Source: Ancylostoma caninum | Taxonomy: Eukaryota; Nematoda; Chromadorea; Rhabditida; Ancylostomatidae | NCBI GenBank assembly: GCA_037903475.1 | Contig: JBAJFG010000457.1 | Location: 62,001 to 126,000 of the forward strand | DNA: 64,000 nucleotides | Direction: 5' to 3' | Part shown: positions 24,052-34,614 of the stretch, piece after piece | Numbering within the stretch: the first letter of the stretch is position 1 | How the letters are laid out: every line of letters starts with the position of its first letter | The notes under the pieces: model-generated | The model's input: only the letters and a program-made list of their open reading frames with translations | The model's database searches: none | Told to the model about the DNA's origin: nothing | Made by a program: the position numbers and the translations under genes

Positions 24052-25187
24052 TTAGGGTGTAAAACTACGGATGTGCGCTCTCTTTTATCGTCGTAATGGA
24101 CTCATTAACGACAGCCTATTCTAAGATGGTTGGATTAAGCATATACGATTTGCTGAGCAAGCTCTAAATTTAGATTTTTAAGCAAATTTAAGAGCAAATT
24201 TATACATTTTCCACTCATGAGCTATATGGTTTCAAACAGGGAATGACGACAGCAGCATCACACAGCACGTTATCTTACACACTTGTAGAATATTTGCCTT
24301 GCAACTAGGACAAGTCCGTAGAAAAATTGGACCACAGAAGAAGTTTTTTTTCATCCATCTGTTACTTACTTGGTCCGGAAGATTCTAGCGAACTGTCTGC
24401 CCACTCTGACATACATAAATGAACTACTGCTTTGTAGCTTTTTACGATTCGGAATGATAATTCTGGCAGAGTATGATTTGATCTGCTGTGGTCCGTGAAG
24501 ATATATAGTTTAAGCCTCATACCTCGTCTCGGTGGGTGAGGTCGTACGAAAAGCCTAATGCTCGTTACCCGGCTTGCCGGTTCGCCGAGGGTGGCCGGTA
24601 TACCCGCGTGTCGAAGTTCCGGCAGGCTCCTATGACCCATTTGGTGGCGCTAAGGGCATCATAGTCGGCTGACGTGGGCACTGCTTCTGGCTCTCGTACG
24701 GATCTCCCCATCAGGTTTACTGGGCTCATTCAAAATGCTACATCTTGCTCGGTACCAACAGGAGATCGGATCAAAAGACATTTGGGTTTGAAAAGCGCAC
24801 TTATTAGAGCATTCGTTGAACTGGCTAGCTAGGAGAGTCCGGCACTCAGTGTCCAATTCGTACATCAATTTGCTCTGTTGTAATCCTAGTTGCATTTTAT
24901 GGTCTTTCCTTTTTTTTCCTTTGTTGTTAGCACGTTTTTTAGACGTATGAAAATGAAAATGAAGTTTAAAAGCCGTGTCGAGGTCAAAGATTGAGTGAGT
25001 CGCCATTTTATCTCATGGCGCAGCTACTTCTTTCAAAAAGGTATTCGTTCTCTGCGCGAAAGATGGCGAAGAGTCACCGAAACCAGCGGTCTCGGACACA
25101 GGCGGACTGAGATGTTGTATCACATTTTAAAGAAAAAATTTTGTTTGAACCACAAACACTCATTTAAGTAATAGTTTTACACCCTAA
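24052..25187. mobile_element. Probable 1.1-kb TIR element, TIR GTTAGGGTGTAAAACTA
   Basis: The left end gttagggtgtaaaactac (about 24051) is matched in reverse by tagttttacaccctaac (about 25169-25187). A related left end (aaggtgtgaaactatggatg) occurs at about 17435 in transporter 1. No transposase was recognised; two antisense frames inside show no family signature. Confidence 0.5.
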
Positions 25188-25976
25188 CAGTTCACACCAC
25201 CACTAATTACGTGCTGGATTTTACATGACCAACGTTTTGTAAAAGCTAGGAACATAGTGAGTCAGGACATACTGATGAGCATTCCTTAACGGAAGAATTC
25301 GTTGTCTTGGTGTACAGAGCGATTTAGTATTATACAAATTGCACGAAATTATTCCTAAATTTTTCGGCTTACGTCAAAAACCTTTTTTTTTGTCTTTTCA
25401 ATGACTTTTTTTAAACAGATATGGCCGTCAGCATTATAGAGCCTTGATTGAGTCGTCAATTTTGCACTTACTCTAGAATTTTACCCAAATGGTACGGGGG
25501 GGGGGGGAGTTCTTCCTGCGCACCACACCATCGCCCACGTCGGACCTGCTTGGCGGCCCATCACCATTGCTACTGATAAACTGTCGCAGGTTTTCTGGTT
25601 TTTATTTTGCAGAAACATGATCGCACTACCACAGTTCTTCAGGAAGGGGTTGTGTGCGCAGACGTGCATTTGTATCTTATCGACCATCAAAAATTTCGGA
25701 GAAAATACTTGTTCCAAATTGAACTTTGCTCATTGTACTTTCCTGTCAGGTACTCAACTGGCTGAGATTCGTAACGTACTTCACGCATAATGCGAGGTTA
25801 TGTCTTGAAAGTCACTGCGCTGATGTTGGCCAACCAAAAACTTAGTGCATATTTTGCAAAATTATCCTTTCCTTGCTTCCTTTTTGCTTTTGCGCACCTC
25901 ATTTATATCAGTTCTGATCCATGCACTCCTCGTGGATGTTCTACCTATCCTACAACTTCTTGTTGAAGCCGATGCG

Positions 25977-28900
25977 ATGACAACCGAACAACAGCCCACG
26001 GCATCATCCAACTCAGCAAACGGTGTACCTGTCGACAATGTAAGCCTCGTGCGGAAACCGGAGGATGTCCTCGACAAGCTGGGTAAGAATTGAATCCTAT
26101 ATTCATAGAGTAACTAATTTGTTTTGTTTCTTTTTAAGGAACTCGTCACACGGGTCTCATTACCGCCATCGTCTCCTGTAGTTTTGTATGGGGTTTCGGC
26201 GCCCTTTCGATTATGTCGAGTGCGTTCACGTCTATCGACTGCGGCAACTGCACAGACACCATGCTCACGGTCGTCAGTGAGGTATACAGAAGTCATGATT
26301 CGAGCAAAATGGTGCGTCTGTTGCTGCAAAATCAATTTGCAGTTTGGTCTTCGCGGAGACAGGGCGTACCTGGCCGAGTGGAGCACGTCGTTCTTCATGA
26401 TTGGCAACATGATCGGTGGATGCACGCTCTCCCATGCAGCAGACAGGTGCACCTTGTCGTACAAGTGGCCGGCGCTGAAAGTGGGCGGGAGGGGGAGGGG
26501 GAGGGATGGGGGGAGGGGTGGAAAAAAGTGGCGTCTCCGACGCTTTGGGGACCCAGATGGAGAATAAGATTAATAAAAGTATTAATTATAATGGTAACTA
26601 ATAATTATCCAACATAGTTCCGTCTCTGAGCCTCATTTTCAGTTAACTATTCGTAATATGCAGAGGCTCTGTTCTTACTTTTCTTTTCTTCCGATCAGCT
26701 TCCTGCAATTAATGGCTTCGTCAGACCTTAATAATATATTTATTAATTGCCATTAAGTTTATTTATTAATTGCCATTTGAAGGCATCAATTGCCGCTTGA
26801 CTGGGAACGCTAATCATAATAAAAGGGAAATTAAAAAAGAGTTTCCACATATCAAGAATAGTTAATAATAATTGTATTGGAAATCATAATAAAATACATC
26901 TAATACAAGATTTCATATTGTATTGTTAAGCAGTTTCGAAAATTAAGGAACCCATTCGTCCCCCCCCCCCCCGCCACAGTGTCCTACCACAACGTCTTAT
27001 TAAGGAAATGGTTAGGAAATGCCACCCCTTGAGGAAATCAGCCTCGGGGTTCTAGAAATAGGGTTCACCAAGGGGTTACTGCAATACAACATGAGATTGA
27101 TGGTACCGCCGAGCCACCTGGCACGTGCATGTTCGTGTAGAAACCGGCTCAATGTCCACAATTGGGGAAAAGGACGGTCCATCATGTTTAGGAAGCTAGA
27201 AACTGAAATTTGGACTTCGACTGTAGGACGTCAGGAACTGAAAAAATACCAAATTTTAGGGAAATTTTGAAGTTATCAGCCCATAATTTATGACACCCAT
27301 ACAGAGGCAGGTTTGGCGAAGGTGGCGAAATAGGCTGAATAATTTGTAGGAGAGCAATAATAAACATGAGCTAGCGGCCCTCTTCTACTGCATTCAATTT
27401 TCTTCTGCCCTAATAGCACATCCACAAAGAACAATGGGTTCATTGGGGTCACTTATGTTTTCAATTCCCGAATGACTTACTGGATTGATTGTTCTTGAAG
27501 TTTCAAAGTTTGTCTGGTCTAGGTATTGCTTCTACTTTTAAAATAAGTCCTCCCGCTATGAAAGCAGAATTGGAGAAAGAATGCTAACGATAAAGTGATC
27601 TGTATATATAAAAGTGAAAGTTTGTTTGCGTGTTTGTGTGTGTGTTGCGAATAGAAATCGCGTAGGATAAACCGATCGGGACCAAATTTTGCAAGTGGAC
27701 TCTGCAGGGGCCGGCGGAGGCTATAGGCTACTTTACACCTGGGATTATCGATTGGTTTATCGATTATATCGATTTTATTAATTTTTCGCTGTTTTTGCCC
27801 AGGGACTGGCTGGCATGCCTACTGAGGTTTCTAAATACGCTGAACACGAATATGATAACCATTTTGCGCCAAATTATCGATTTATTGATTTTATCGATTT
27901 TTCACTATTCTTACCCTAGAGGTGCTAGAGACATGTCCACTGGGGTATATCAATACGCTGGACACGGATATGGCAACCGTTTTGGGCGGAATATCGATTT
28001 ATCTGTTTTATTGATTTTTCCGCATTCTCGCACACGGGTCGGTGAAAGCTTCCCTCCTGGGATTTTTCGATATGCTGAGCGTGGATAAAGCAAGCATTTT
28101 GGAAAGATTTATTTACCAGTCGAGTAACTTCACCCCGTTTTCTGAGGGAAGTGGGAGGGAGTGAAAAAGGGTCACTTAAGCCGATCACCAAATGATGAAA
28201 AAAGGATTTTTTTGGTTTTCAAGAAGGAATTTTTGGTTTAACAAGTGTTGGCATCAGCTTCAAATGACCGGGAGAAGTTGAACACCCAAGCGAAGCCGGG
28301 TACACCGTCTAGTGCATAGTAAAAGGAGGGTCGTGACTTTGTAGATGGTAGAGGATGAGAAAAGCCTCCGAAAACCTCCAATTACTTGTCCACTTGTTTC
28401 CACCCGCACGAAATCGTCACCTCAATAGTCTGATATCCGGATATCGTTGTTCTTGAGCTTACCAGACAAGAATAGAGAATGGTCTGGCAACTTGGCAACT
28501 TGTAACGAAATATGTGTGTTTCATATGTGCAAATGTATACTGTCATATGTACGTTGTGATGCTGTTCTCAGACCGAGCTCTCCATGAACTGCTACATGAC
28601 ATAGTTCCGCCTCGTCAAAACCAGCCAAGCTTGTATTTCATGCTGCGATCTACCGCAAACATGCTCGAAAACTACTTCGAAATGGCCAACACTAATTGAG
28701 GCTATGGCAGCCTCCCCGAATTCAGATGATATCACGTGACTTTTTAGAGAAAACAGGACACAGATTTTGGTTGCCTTGGGTAGGCTGTGTTCATGTCACC
28801 TAACTCTCCACAGAGTGCACCACAGCAAATAAGGAAAGTGGGCTTAAGGACACCGATTGCAAACAGTATTTGACAGTGTTAACAGTATGTACCTTATAAT

Positions 28901-31415
28901 GGATGGCCGGAGACCCTAGTCCATGTATCATTCCCTTCTTAGATAATCCAGTCACTTGATTTTTTTCCCAAAAATTTGCGGGATGTAATATGCAATGTGC
29001 AGCAGAAGCATATAAAATTTCGGAATTTCCAGGATTTGGACCGCCATCACTAATATCTATCAAAAATTTAATTATTTAGGTTCGGAAGAAGGCCAATTCT
29101 GTTGCTGTGCCTCACATTCCAGGCCTTGAGTGCACTACTGGCCTCAGTGAGCAAATCAGTACATATCTTCTCCGTTTGTCGCCTTCTTCAGGGAGCTTGC
29201 TATACGGTGAGGACTCTGATTACTATGACTTTGGATTAGCGACAAAAGCAACAATTAGTCCCATCAGATCTGGATATCCGGGCATGATTCAAAAAAAATT
29301 TTTTCTTATTTTTCACTCGACGGGACTGAACACGTCATTATATTAGCAAATCCTTGGTTCAGGGTGCCAACCTTGTGGCATGGGTAGCAGCGTATGAACA
29401 CACTCACACCGACTTTCGCTCCTTTACCACCTTCTTCTTTGGGGCTACGTGGGTGATCGGCTACTCGGCAGTAGCACTAATGGTTTACTTGTCATCTACC
29501 TGGCGGCAGCTAATGATTGCCACCGCCTTGTCCACGCTGTTCTTCACTTTGTGGTGTTGGAGGTGAGCATCTTTCTGGACCTGCCATTATATTAATGTAT
29601 CTTAGAAATATCAAAAATAATATTTTTGATATGCGGATTTTGTTTGTCACGACATCGTTTGCAGATTTGTTCCAGAGACACTTCATTTTCTTGTTTCCAA
29701 GCGCAAAACTGCAAGAATCCATAAATGGTTCGTAGGGATTGAATATTCGCCACATCACACGGACATTACAAACCTGTTGCATCGCTCTAACGATAGTCCA
29801 TCCTCTCAGAGGTAAATCCACACCAGAGATTGTAGCATTACAGTGATGTCTATTACTTCAGCGGATCCTTTCTTCACGAAGTCTGGAAGCACAAGGTTTT
29901 CATAGCCTACTGCGTCATTCAACTGTACCTATGGTCTGGGAATGTCAGTTCAATAACAACTATGGAGATGTTCTCCTAGTTCCTACGTTTCAGGACATGT
30001 GACAATTTCATCTATTTTGGATTGTCGCTCTACAGTACACAGTTGGCAGGGAACCGCTATGCAAATTACTTGTTAATGGGCCTCGTTGAACTGCCCGCGT
30101 ACATTCTTGGACCGATTTCACTGGAAAGGTAAAATTTGATAATCATTTGGTCCCTCGGAGAAAGGCGCTAAGTTCTGTCCCATTGTAAACAACTATCCAT
30201 ATTTTGAGTAAGTGAAGGCCCTAAAATCATCGTTACGTTCTAGGTTTGGACGGAAGTTCGTAGTGTCTGGCACCCACTTCCTAGCAGCAGCCTGCTTCCT
30301 ACTCCCAGCTTTCTCAGAAGGTGAGACGACAATACGTACATCCAATATCAACAAAGTTAAGAAGAGTCGTCCTGTCTGAACTAACCCCTATAATATGTAT
30401 GCCGGCTTATAAAGATCCGGTCACTGTTAGTCAGGGGCCCATCGTGTAGCATCCTCATTCCGTGGCGGGACCCACAAAAGACCCCACGCAGCATTGAAGC
30501 GCACGGGGCACAATAACCTGACTCACTGTACTTCTCGCGCTCGACAAATTTGTTGAAAGTACTTAATAAAACAGAAGAGAAATATCGCATTAGCTTATTT
30601 TTATTACTTTTTGCTATCATTCTAGAATATTCATTATTAATCAGTTAGTGTTAGAATTAATATTCCTAGTGATTTTATTACCCCATCTGAGTCCAAAGAG
30701 TGGTCAAGTTGCTACAGTCCTTGTCGAAAAGATAGACCGATTGCGCGTGCACTTTCATTGCGTTGCGGACGCAGAATCGCTGCGGGACCCACGGGACCCT
30801 CTCACTTAGAGCATGCTCTCTCCGCGCCCATCGTTCGGGTCCCGCCGCAATTCTGCAGCTACGGAATCCGTCTATCTTTTCGAGAAGGACTATACATTTC
30901 CCCCCCCCTCCACCTCATCTCTCTGGCTAGCAGCTCTTGCATGTGGCACTACAATTCAGTGATAATTTTCCACAGTCGGCACACTGACAGTCGAGATAAT
31001 CGAAGCACTATTTCAGCCGGATCGTGGCTATCACTGAGCTGCTGGTTGCTCGGAAAATTTTCGATCAGCTGTTCGTTCATGTCGTTGTTTGTTTACGCCA
31101 GTGAAGTTTTCCCCACGCCAATCCGGAACGTATCCGTCGGTCTTTGCTCCGTTCTCTCCAGAGGCGGAGCAATAGCAGCCCCGTACATCAGGCTACTAGT
31201 GAGTTCATTCTGCTACAATCTCTCTGAACATTGAGCCGTTCATCAATTACTGCTTCCAGGGCTCTATCTGGGTGACTGCGCCGATGTTCCTTCTTGCGGC
31301 TCTCTCGTTCCTTGCCGGCGTATTCACTTGTTTTCTTCCGGAAACTCATCGGAAGCCTCTACCAGCCAGCATACGTCAAGCTGCTCCCGACTCAACCGAT
31401 CTCCTCTCCCATTGA
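25977..31415 (+). CDS. SLC22-type organic ion transporter, MFS (transporter 2, tandem paralogue)
   Basis: Eleven exons: 25977-26082, 26139-26281, 26343-26446, 29080-29206, 29363-29562, 29665-29811, 29862-29933, 29994-30128, 30244-30320, 31017-31198, 31260-31415 (482 aa, one frame). Seen: short cytosolic N-terminus ending LDKLG; helix 1 GLITAIVSCSFVWGFGALSI; FGLRGDRAYLAEW; AADRFGRRP (about 115-123, split by intron 3); FVPETLHFL (about 228); CDNFIYFGLSLYST; ELPAYILGPI; ERFGRK (about 344-349); FPTPIRNVSVG; SRGGAIAAPY; LPETHRKPLP (457-466). These place it in SLC22 of the major facilitator superfamily, a membrane carrier of organic ions; the substrate is unknown. Exon lengths and phases match transporter 1 almost throughout; exon 5 here (200 bp) equals two exons there (70+130). 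Intron 3 carries a hAT MITE starting about 15 bp behind the donor, and a Helitron; intron 9 carries a TA-flanked MITE. The start is the first ATG giving a hydrophilic N-terminus; the frame is open further upstream (from 25845), so the start is less certain than the body. Confidence 0.87.
26462..26981. mobile_element. hAT-like MITE, copy 3 (enlarged, decayed)
   Basis: Starts caagtggccggcgctgaa (a decayed CAGTGGCGGACGCAGAA) and ends in a C-run and ccgccacagtg. The middle resembles copy 1 (ctttggggacccagat, then AT-rich). It is longer than the others, probably by a further insertion at about 26630-26870. It begins 15 bp behind the exon 3 donor of transporter 2. Confidence 0.6.
27599..28312 (+). 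mobile_element. Non-autonomous Helitron
   Basis: Starts TCTGTATATATAAAAGTG directly after an A and ends with the hairpin acccaagcgaagccgggt, then acaccgtCTAG directly before a T. TC start, 3' hairpin, CTAG end and A/T insertion site are the Helitron marks. No Rep/helicase is encoded. The interior holds about three copies of a roughly 117-bp tandem unit containing tatcgattt...attgatttt. It lies in intron 3 of transporter 2. Confidence 0.75.
27720..28110. repeat. ~117-bp tandem repeat inside the Helitron
   Basis: The phrase gctgaacacgaatatgataacc (27838, shortened here) recurs diverged as gctggacacggatatggcaa (about 27957) and gctgagcgtggataaagcaa (about 28073), each followed by a tatcgattt/ttgattttt block. 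Confidence 0.7.
30715..30892. mobile_element. TA-flanked MITE, copy 1 (TIR CAGTCCTTGTCGAAAAG)
   Basis: 178 bp. Left end CAGTCCTTGTCGAAAAGATA; right end tatcttttcgagaaggact, inverted, then TA. The GC-rich centre carries gcgggaccc/gggtcccgc inverted pieces. It lies in intron 9 of transporter 2. A sister copy lies at 31564. Confidence 0.75.
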
Positions 31416-31441
31416 TAAACACTCCGTTTCAATAGCACAGC

Positions 31442-31447
31442 ATTAAA
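31442..31447 (+). terminator. Possible variant poly(A) signal of transporter 2
   Basis: The variant hexamer ATTAAA lies 27 bp behind the stop codon of transporter 2. There is no AATAAA nearby, so this is a moderate call. Confidence 0.35.
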
Positions 31448-31563
31448 GAAGTTATTTCAAGTTCGTGCAGGAACATTTACCTCAAAAGCACAGTAATTGT
31501 GGTTCACCAAGCAAGCACAAACAGCTGGTAGCAGCTGACTCTGCGTAGAAAAAGGAGAAACTA

Positions 31564-31741
31564 CAGTCCCTGTCAAAAAGAGAGACGGATTGCGCGTGCG
31601 GTTTCATATCGTCGCGGTCGCAGAGTCGCGTTGGGACCTACCGCACCCTCTCAGTTGGAGCATGCTCTCTCCGCCTCCGTCGTTAAGGTCCCACCGCGTT
31701 TCCGCAGTCACGGAATCCGTCTATCTTTTCGACAAGGACTC
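31564..31741. mobile_element. TA-flanked MITE, copy 2 (TIR CAGTCCTTGTCGAAAAG)
   Basis: About 178 bp, aligned throughout with the copy at 30715 (shared gagcatgctctctccgc centre). Left end CAGTCCCTGTCAAAAAGAGA, right end ctatcttttcgacaaggact. It lies about 150 bp behind the stop codon of transporter 2. Confidence 0.75.
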
Positions 31742-32984
31742 TGCAAAAGTCGGTACTACTGTACTTCAGTGGCCCCACTATCGATCCGAAACACAAAATC
31801 ATGCGTTTCTCCGGAATTTTGTACAGACATGGTGGTAACTCAAGGTGCTGATCACGAATATCATATTCGTTTCGTATAATAACATCGGTTTTATTGATTT
31901 TATCGATTTTTTCCATGTTCGACTCGTCCTTCAAACCTCCCTGAAAAGGCGCATGTAGAGGTTTTTGAAGTTGCTTTCAGAAACATATTTGTCGTTTTGC
32001 ATCAAAGTCTCGATTCCTTGGATCTTCTCCAGATTTTTCTGTGTAGTTTCCGACATTGTAGTTTCCGACATTGCTAGAGATCTCTCCATCAAGTCGGCCT
32101 TTCCTTGCAAAATCTTTATACCGTTACCGGCACCTTCAAAAAAAAAAACCCATATGCAAGTTTTCGGAAAGGTTCGAGAGAAGGTCCATATCTGGGACAA
32201 AATCGATGAAATCATTAAAATGATAGCATGCGAAAGAATATGACATTCGTGATCAGCATACCTGAAGACGCTCTACCATCGCTTCACTTTCACTAGTAAA
32301 CCTACGTTGCCTTTACGAGCATTGTGTTCAACATTACAGATACATTCTGGATAGTGTCGCCTAATACTCCACAAACAAAGAAAAAGTGAGAAATTGAATG
32401 TGATTCGTTTTATTCTCTTGGTCCGCTGTACACGCTGTACCATCTGCTACAGCAAAATTATTGACCGCCTTTTGTGACACATAAATTATATTAAAAAATT
32501 GAAAATGGATGGAAGAACATGTGTGACCGTTCTGCTGCCTAGAATCCTGAGAACAATATGTATAAAACTAAGACACACATGTATTCAATCCATTTTATCC
32601 CCAAATTTGCCAGTCATCAACAGACAAGCTGGGCGAAGGCTTTACTACTGCGATGCAATAGTCATCTTTGACTTGATCCAGAGTTTTTTCTGAGATGTTT
32701 CTGTGGAGTGGGAACAGAGCTAAGAAATAGCATATGTTGAGCATTCCACAAATCCGCTAATGAAAAGTGCCAGCTACTCTTGTCTATGCTACGATTTAAC
32801 TTTGTTTACGTATCTGTCAACGGCGCAGAGGAGTTACTTATTATTTCCTTTGGTTCCAGCGCCAAAATCACCGCCTGACCGAGAAACGATATTCGGCAGA
32901 AATGCACTTTCCGTGTGATCAATTATAGCTTTAGAATTGGGCCGTTCCTTTTCTGAGAAGATTTTTCTCCAGCTTACAACGTAA

Positions 32985-33110
32985 AGACAGCGAAGGGGTT
33001 TTGCACAAGAAATCATTCGTGAGCTCTCCAGTTCCAAATTAGCGGCCACCATACTCCTCCAGTTTCGAACAGTTGGGTTGTACCACATGAGCGCTTTGGA
33101 GGAGCAAGCA
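32985..33110 (-). pseudogene. Possible kelch-repeat exon (weak)
   Basis: Read on the minus strand this encodes ALMWYNPTVRNWRSMVAANL then ELESSRMISCAKPLRCLYV, directly followed by a donor-like gtaagc. The spacing of YNP, the conserved W, R and LYV fits one blade of a kelch beta-propeller, but the GG pair is missing. No neighbouring blades were found on this strand, so it may be a lone exon, a relic or chance resemblance. Confidence 0.3.
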
Positions 33111-34144
33111 TGTGCTACACCACACCAGAGCATGGGCTTGCGTGTGGATTGTTTGGAAGAAACAAAGGATGAAATCGACAACGGTCCCTACAGCGCATCA
33201 CTTAGGTCTTCCCTTGTGTTTTCGCTAGAGCTGTTCTCAAGAATGGAGATAAAATTGGCAAGACATAGTCTCATATTGTTTGCCATATTATTTTCTGTAT
33301 GTTGTGAAGAAATCCGTCCCATCTATGCCAAATACTGAGGTTTCCACGAGCCATTTCAAGCGGACAATACTTTTGCCGCACTCTGTAATTCGCACTCGCC
33401 TTCCACTAATATCACTGTTCTCAACCTTATTCAATCCTGTGGCGTGACACGAGAAGCGGAAGTGGCACTGCTATCCTCAACATGTTCCAAGGAGCACAGA
33501 GCAATTTTTTGCATTATTGTCCACTTCCCTTTGTAACTTGTAGTAGCAGTTGCGTAGCGTAGGCAACAGTCACCTACTGCTTTCGCGACACTACCAGCAA
33601 CCCCCACGGAACTTGTGGAAAAGCCAATATACATTTTTGGGTGGCAGGATCTCAACCCACTACTAGTGTGCGCGGTCAGAATAGTATCCGCTCCGATTTC
33701 TGAGAGTCTAACTTTTCAAAAAAAGAACAAGAAATGAATGGGTAAGGCTTCGCTTCCCTGATGAACGACAAAGTTTCTAAGAGAATGGGACCCACTGCAT
33801 GATGGCAGCGAAAAGTAGGAGGTCGTCAATGGAATAAAGTAAAGGCATATCACTGAAAGAAAATTAGCGAATTCTGAAGAAAGACAAGTAAAAGTAAGAG
33901 CCAGCACAAGACGCCTACATGTTGAAGAAATATGTGCGTATGTGGGGCGGACACAACAAAAATTAGACACGTTACATCTTCAAGGGTGCATAGCAAAAAT
34001 ACGCCTCGTGCTTCTGATGGTATTGTCGCGAGAAAGTGGTAGAACGGTGGGCCTATGATGGAAATGATCGTGAGTTCTTTGTTCGCATCACTCAAAAAAG
34101 AGTTTTCAGGTCATATCCAAAATGGAAAGCATTGTATAATACTA

Positions 34145-34614
34145 GGTCGTATAAAAAGTCGCCGCGATTTTTTCGTACATATTTGAACAAACATCTTTTA
34201 ATTGAAAATCCATTTCAACCAACTACATATTGACAATCATTTTTTTGTAGCCTGCTCTCTTTAAATGACACCAAACTGTCAATAAAATATATGGTTCATG
34301 TTTACTTCCTCGGCTATTCCGCGACAGCTTGCGTGTCGATCTTGCTCCACCAGTTGCAGAATTTCAGTGACTTTTTCAATTACTGGTCGGCCAGCGCGAG
34401 GTGCATCTTTAATATCCAGATTTGCGGAAAGGAATCTAGCAAACCACTCCTAGGTCCTTCGTTCATTAACAGCATTTCCGCCGTACACCTCACAAATTTT
34501 TTGGCATGTTCTAGCAGCGATTTTGCGCTTTTTATAGTAAAAAAAACATCACATACTGCATTTCTTCAGATAGTTCACTCATTCTCGAACTAGTATAACC
34601 TTTTACACGAGCAA
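34145..34614 (-). mobile_element. Internally deleted mariner element
   Basis: The left end ctaggtcgtataaaaagtcg is typical of mariner terminal repeats; the right end cgtgtaaaaggt (read inward at about 34610) is a decayed counterpart. It carries only the N-terminal part of a transposase on the minus strand. About two-thirds of a full-length 1.3-kb element is missing, including the DDD catalytic region. Confidence 0.6.
34272..34582 (-). pseudogene. Mariner transposase fragment (helix-turn-helix region)
   Basis: On the minus strand from ATG 34582: MSELSEEMQYVMFF, then after a frameshift YKKRKIAARTCQKICEVYG, GNAVNERRT, an in-frame stop, EWFARFLSANLDIKDAPRAG, RPVIEKVTEILQLVEQD, RHASCRGIAEEVNMNHI, stop. 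The order ..ICEVYGGNAVNER..WFARF..NLD..D.PRAGRP is the classic mariner DNA-binding domain. It has at least one frameshift and one stop codon and lacks the catalytic domain, so it is dead. Confidence 0.8.

Larger units (their letters stand above)
18989..25976. other. Intergenic region between the two transporters
   Basis: No gene recognised. It contains a (TTTA)n tract near 20540, a 1.1-kb TA-flanked element (21630-22740) with an internal palindrome, and another 1.1-kb inverted-end element (about 24052-25187). The remaining frames are short and without family signatures. Confidence 0.6.

Noticed and set aside
30758..31016. N-terminal extension of the 182-bp exon of transporter 2 (frame open from 30758)
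   Set aside because: The upstream part lies in a MITE; the acceptor tttcag at 31016 gives exactly the 182-bp exon also found in transporter 1. An alternative acceptor (ccacag at 30975) leads to an early stop.
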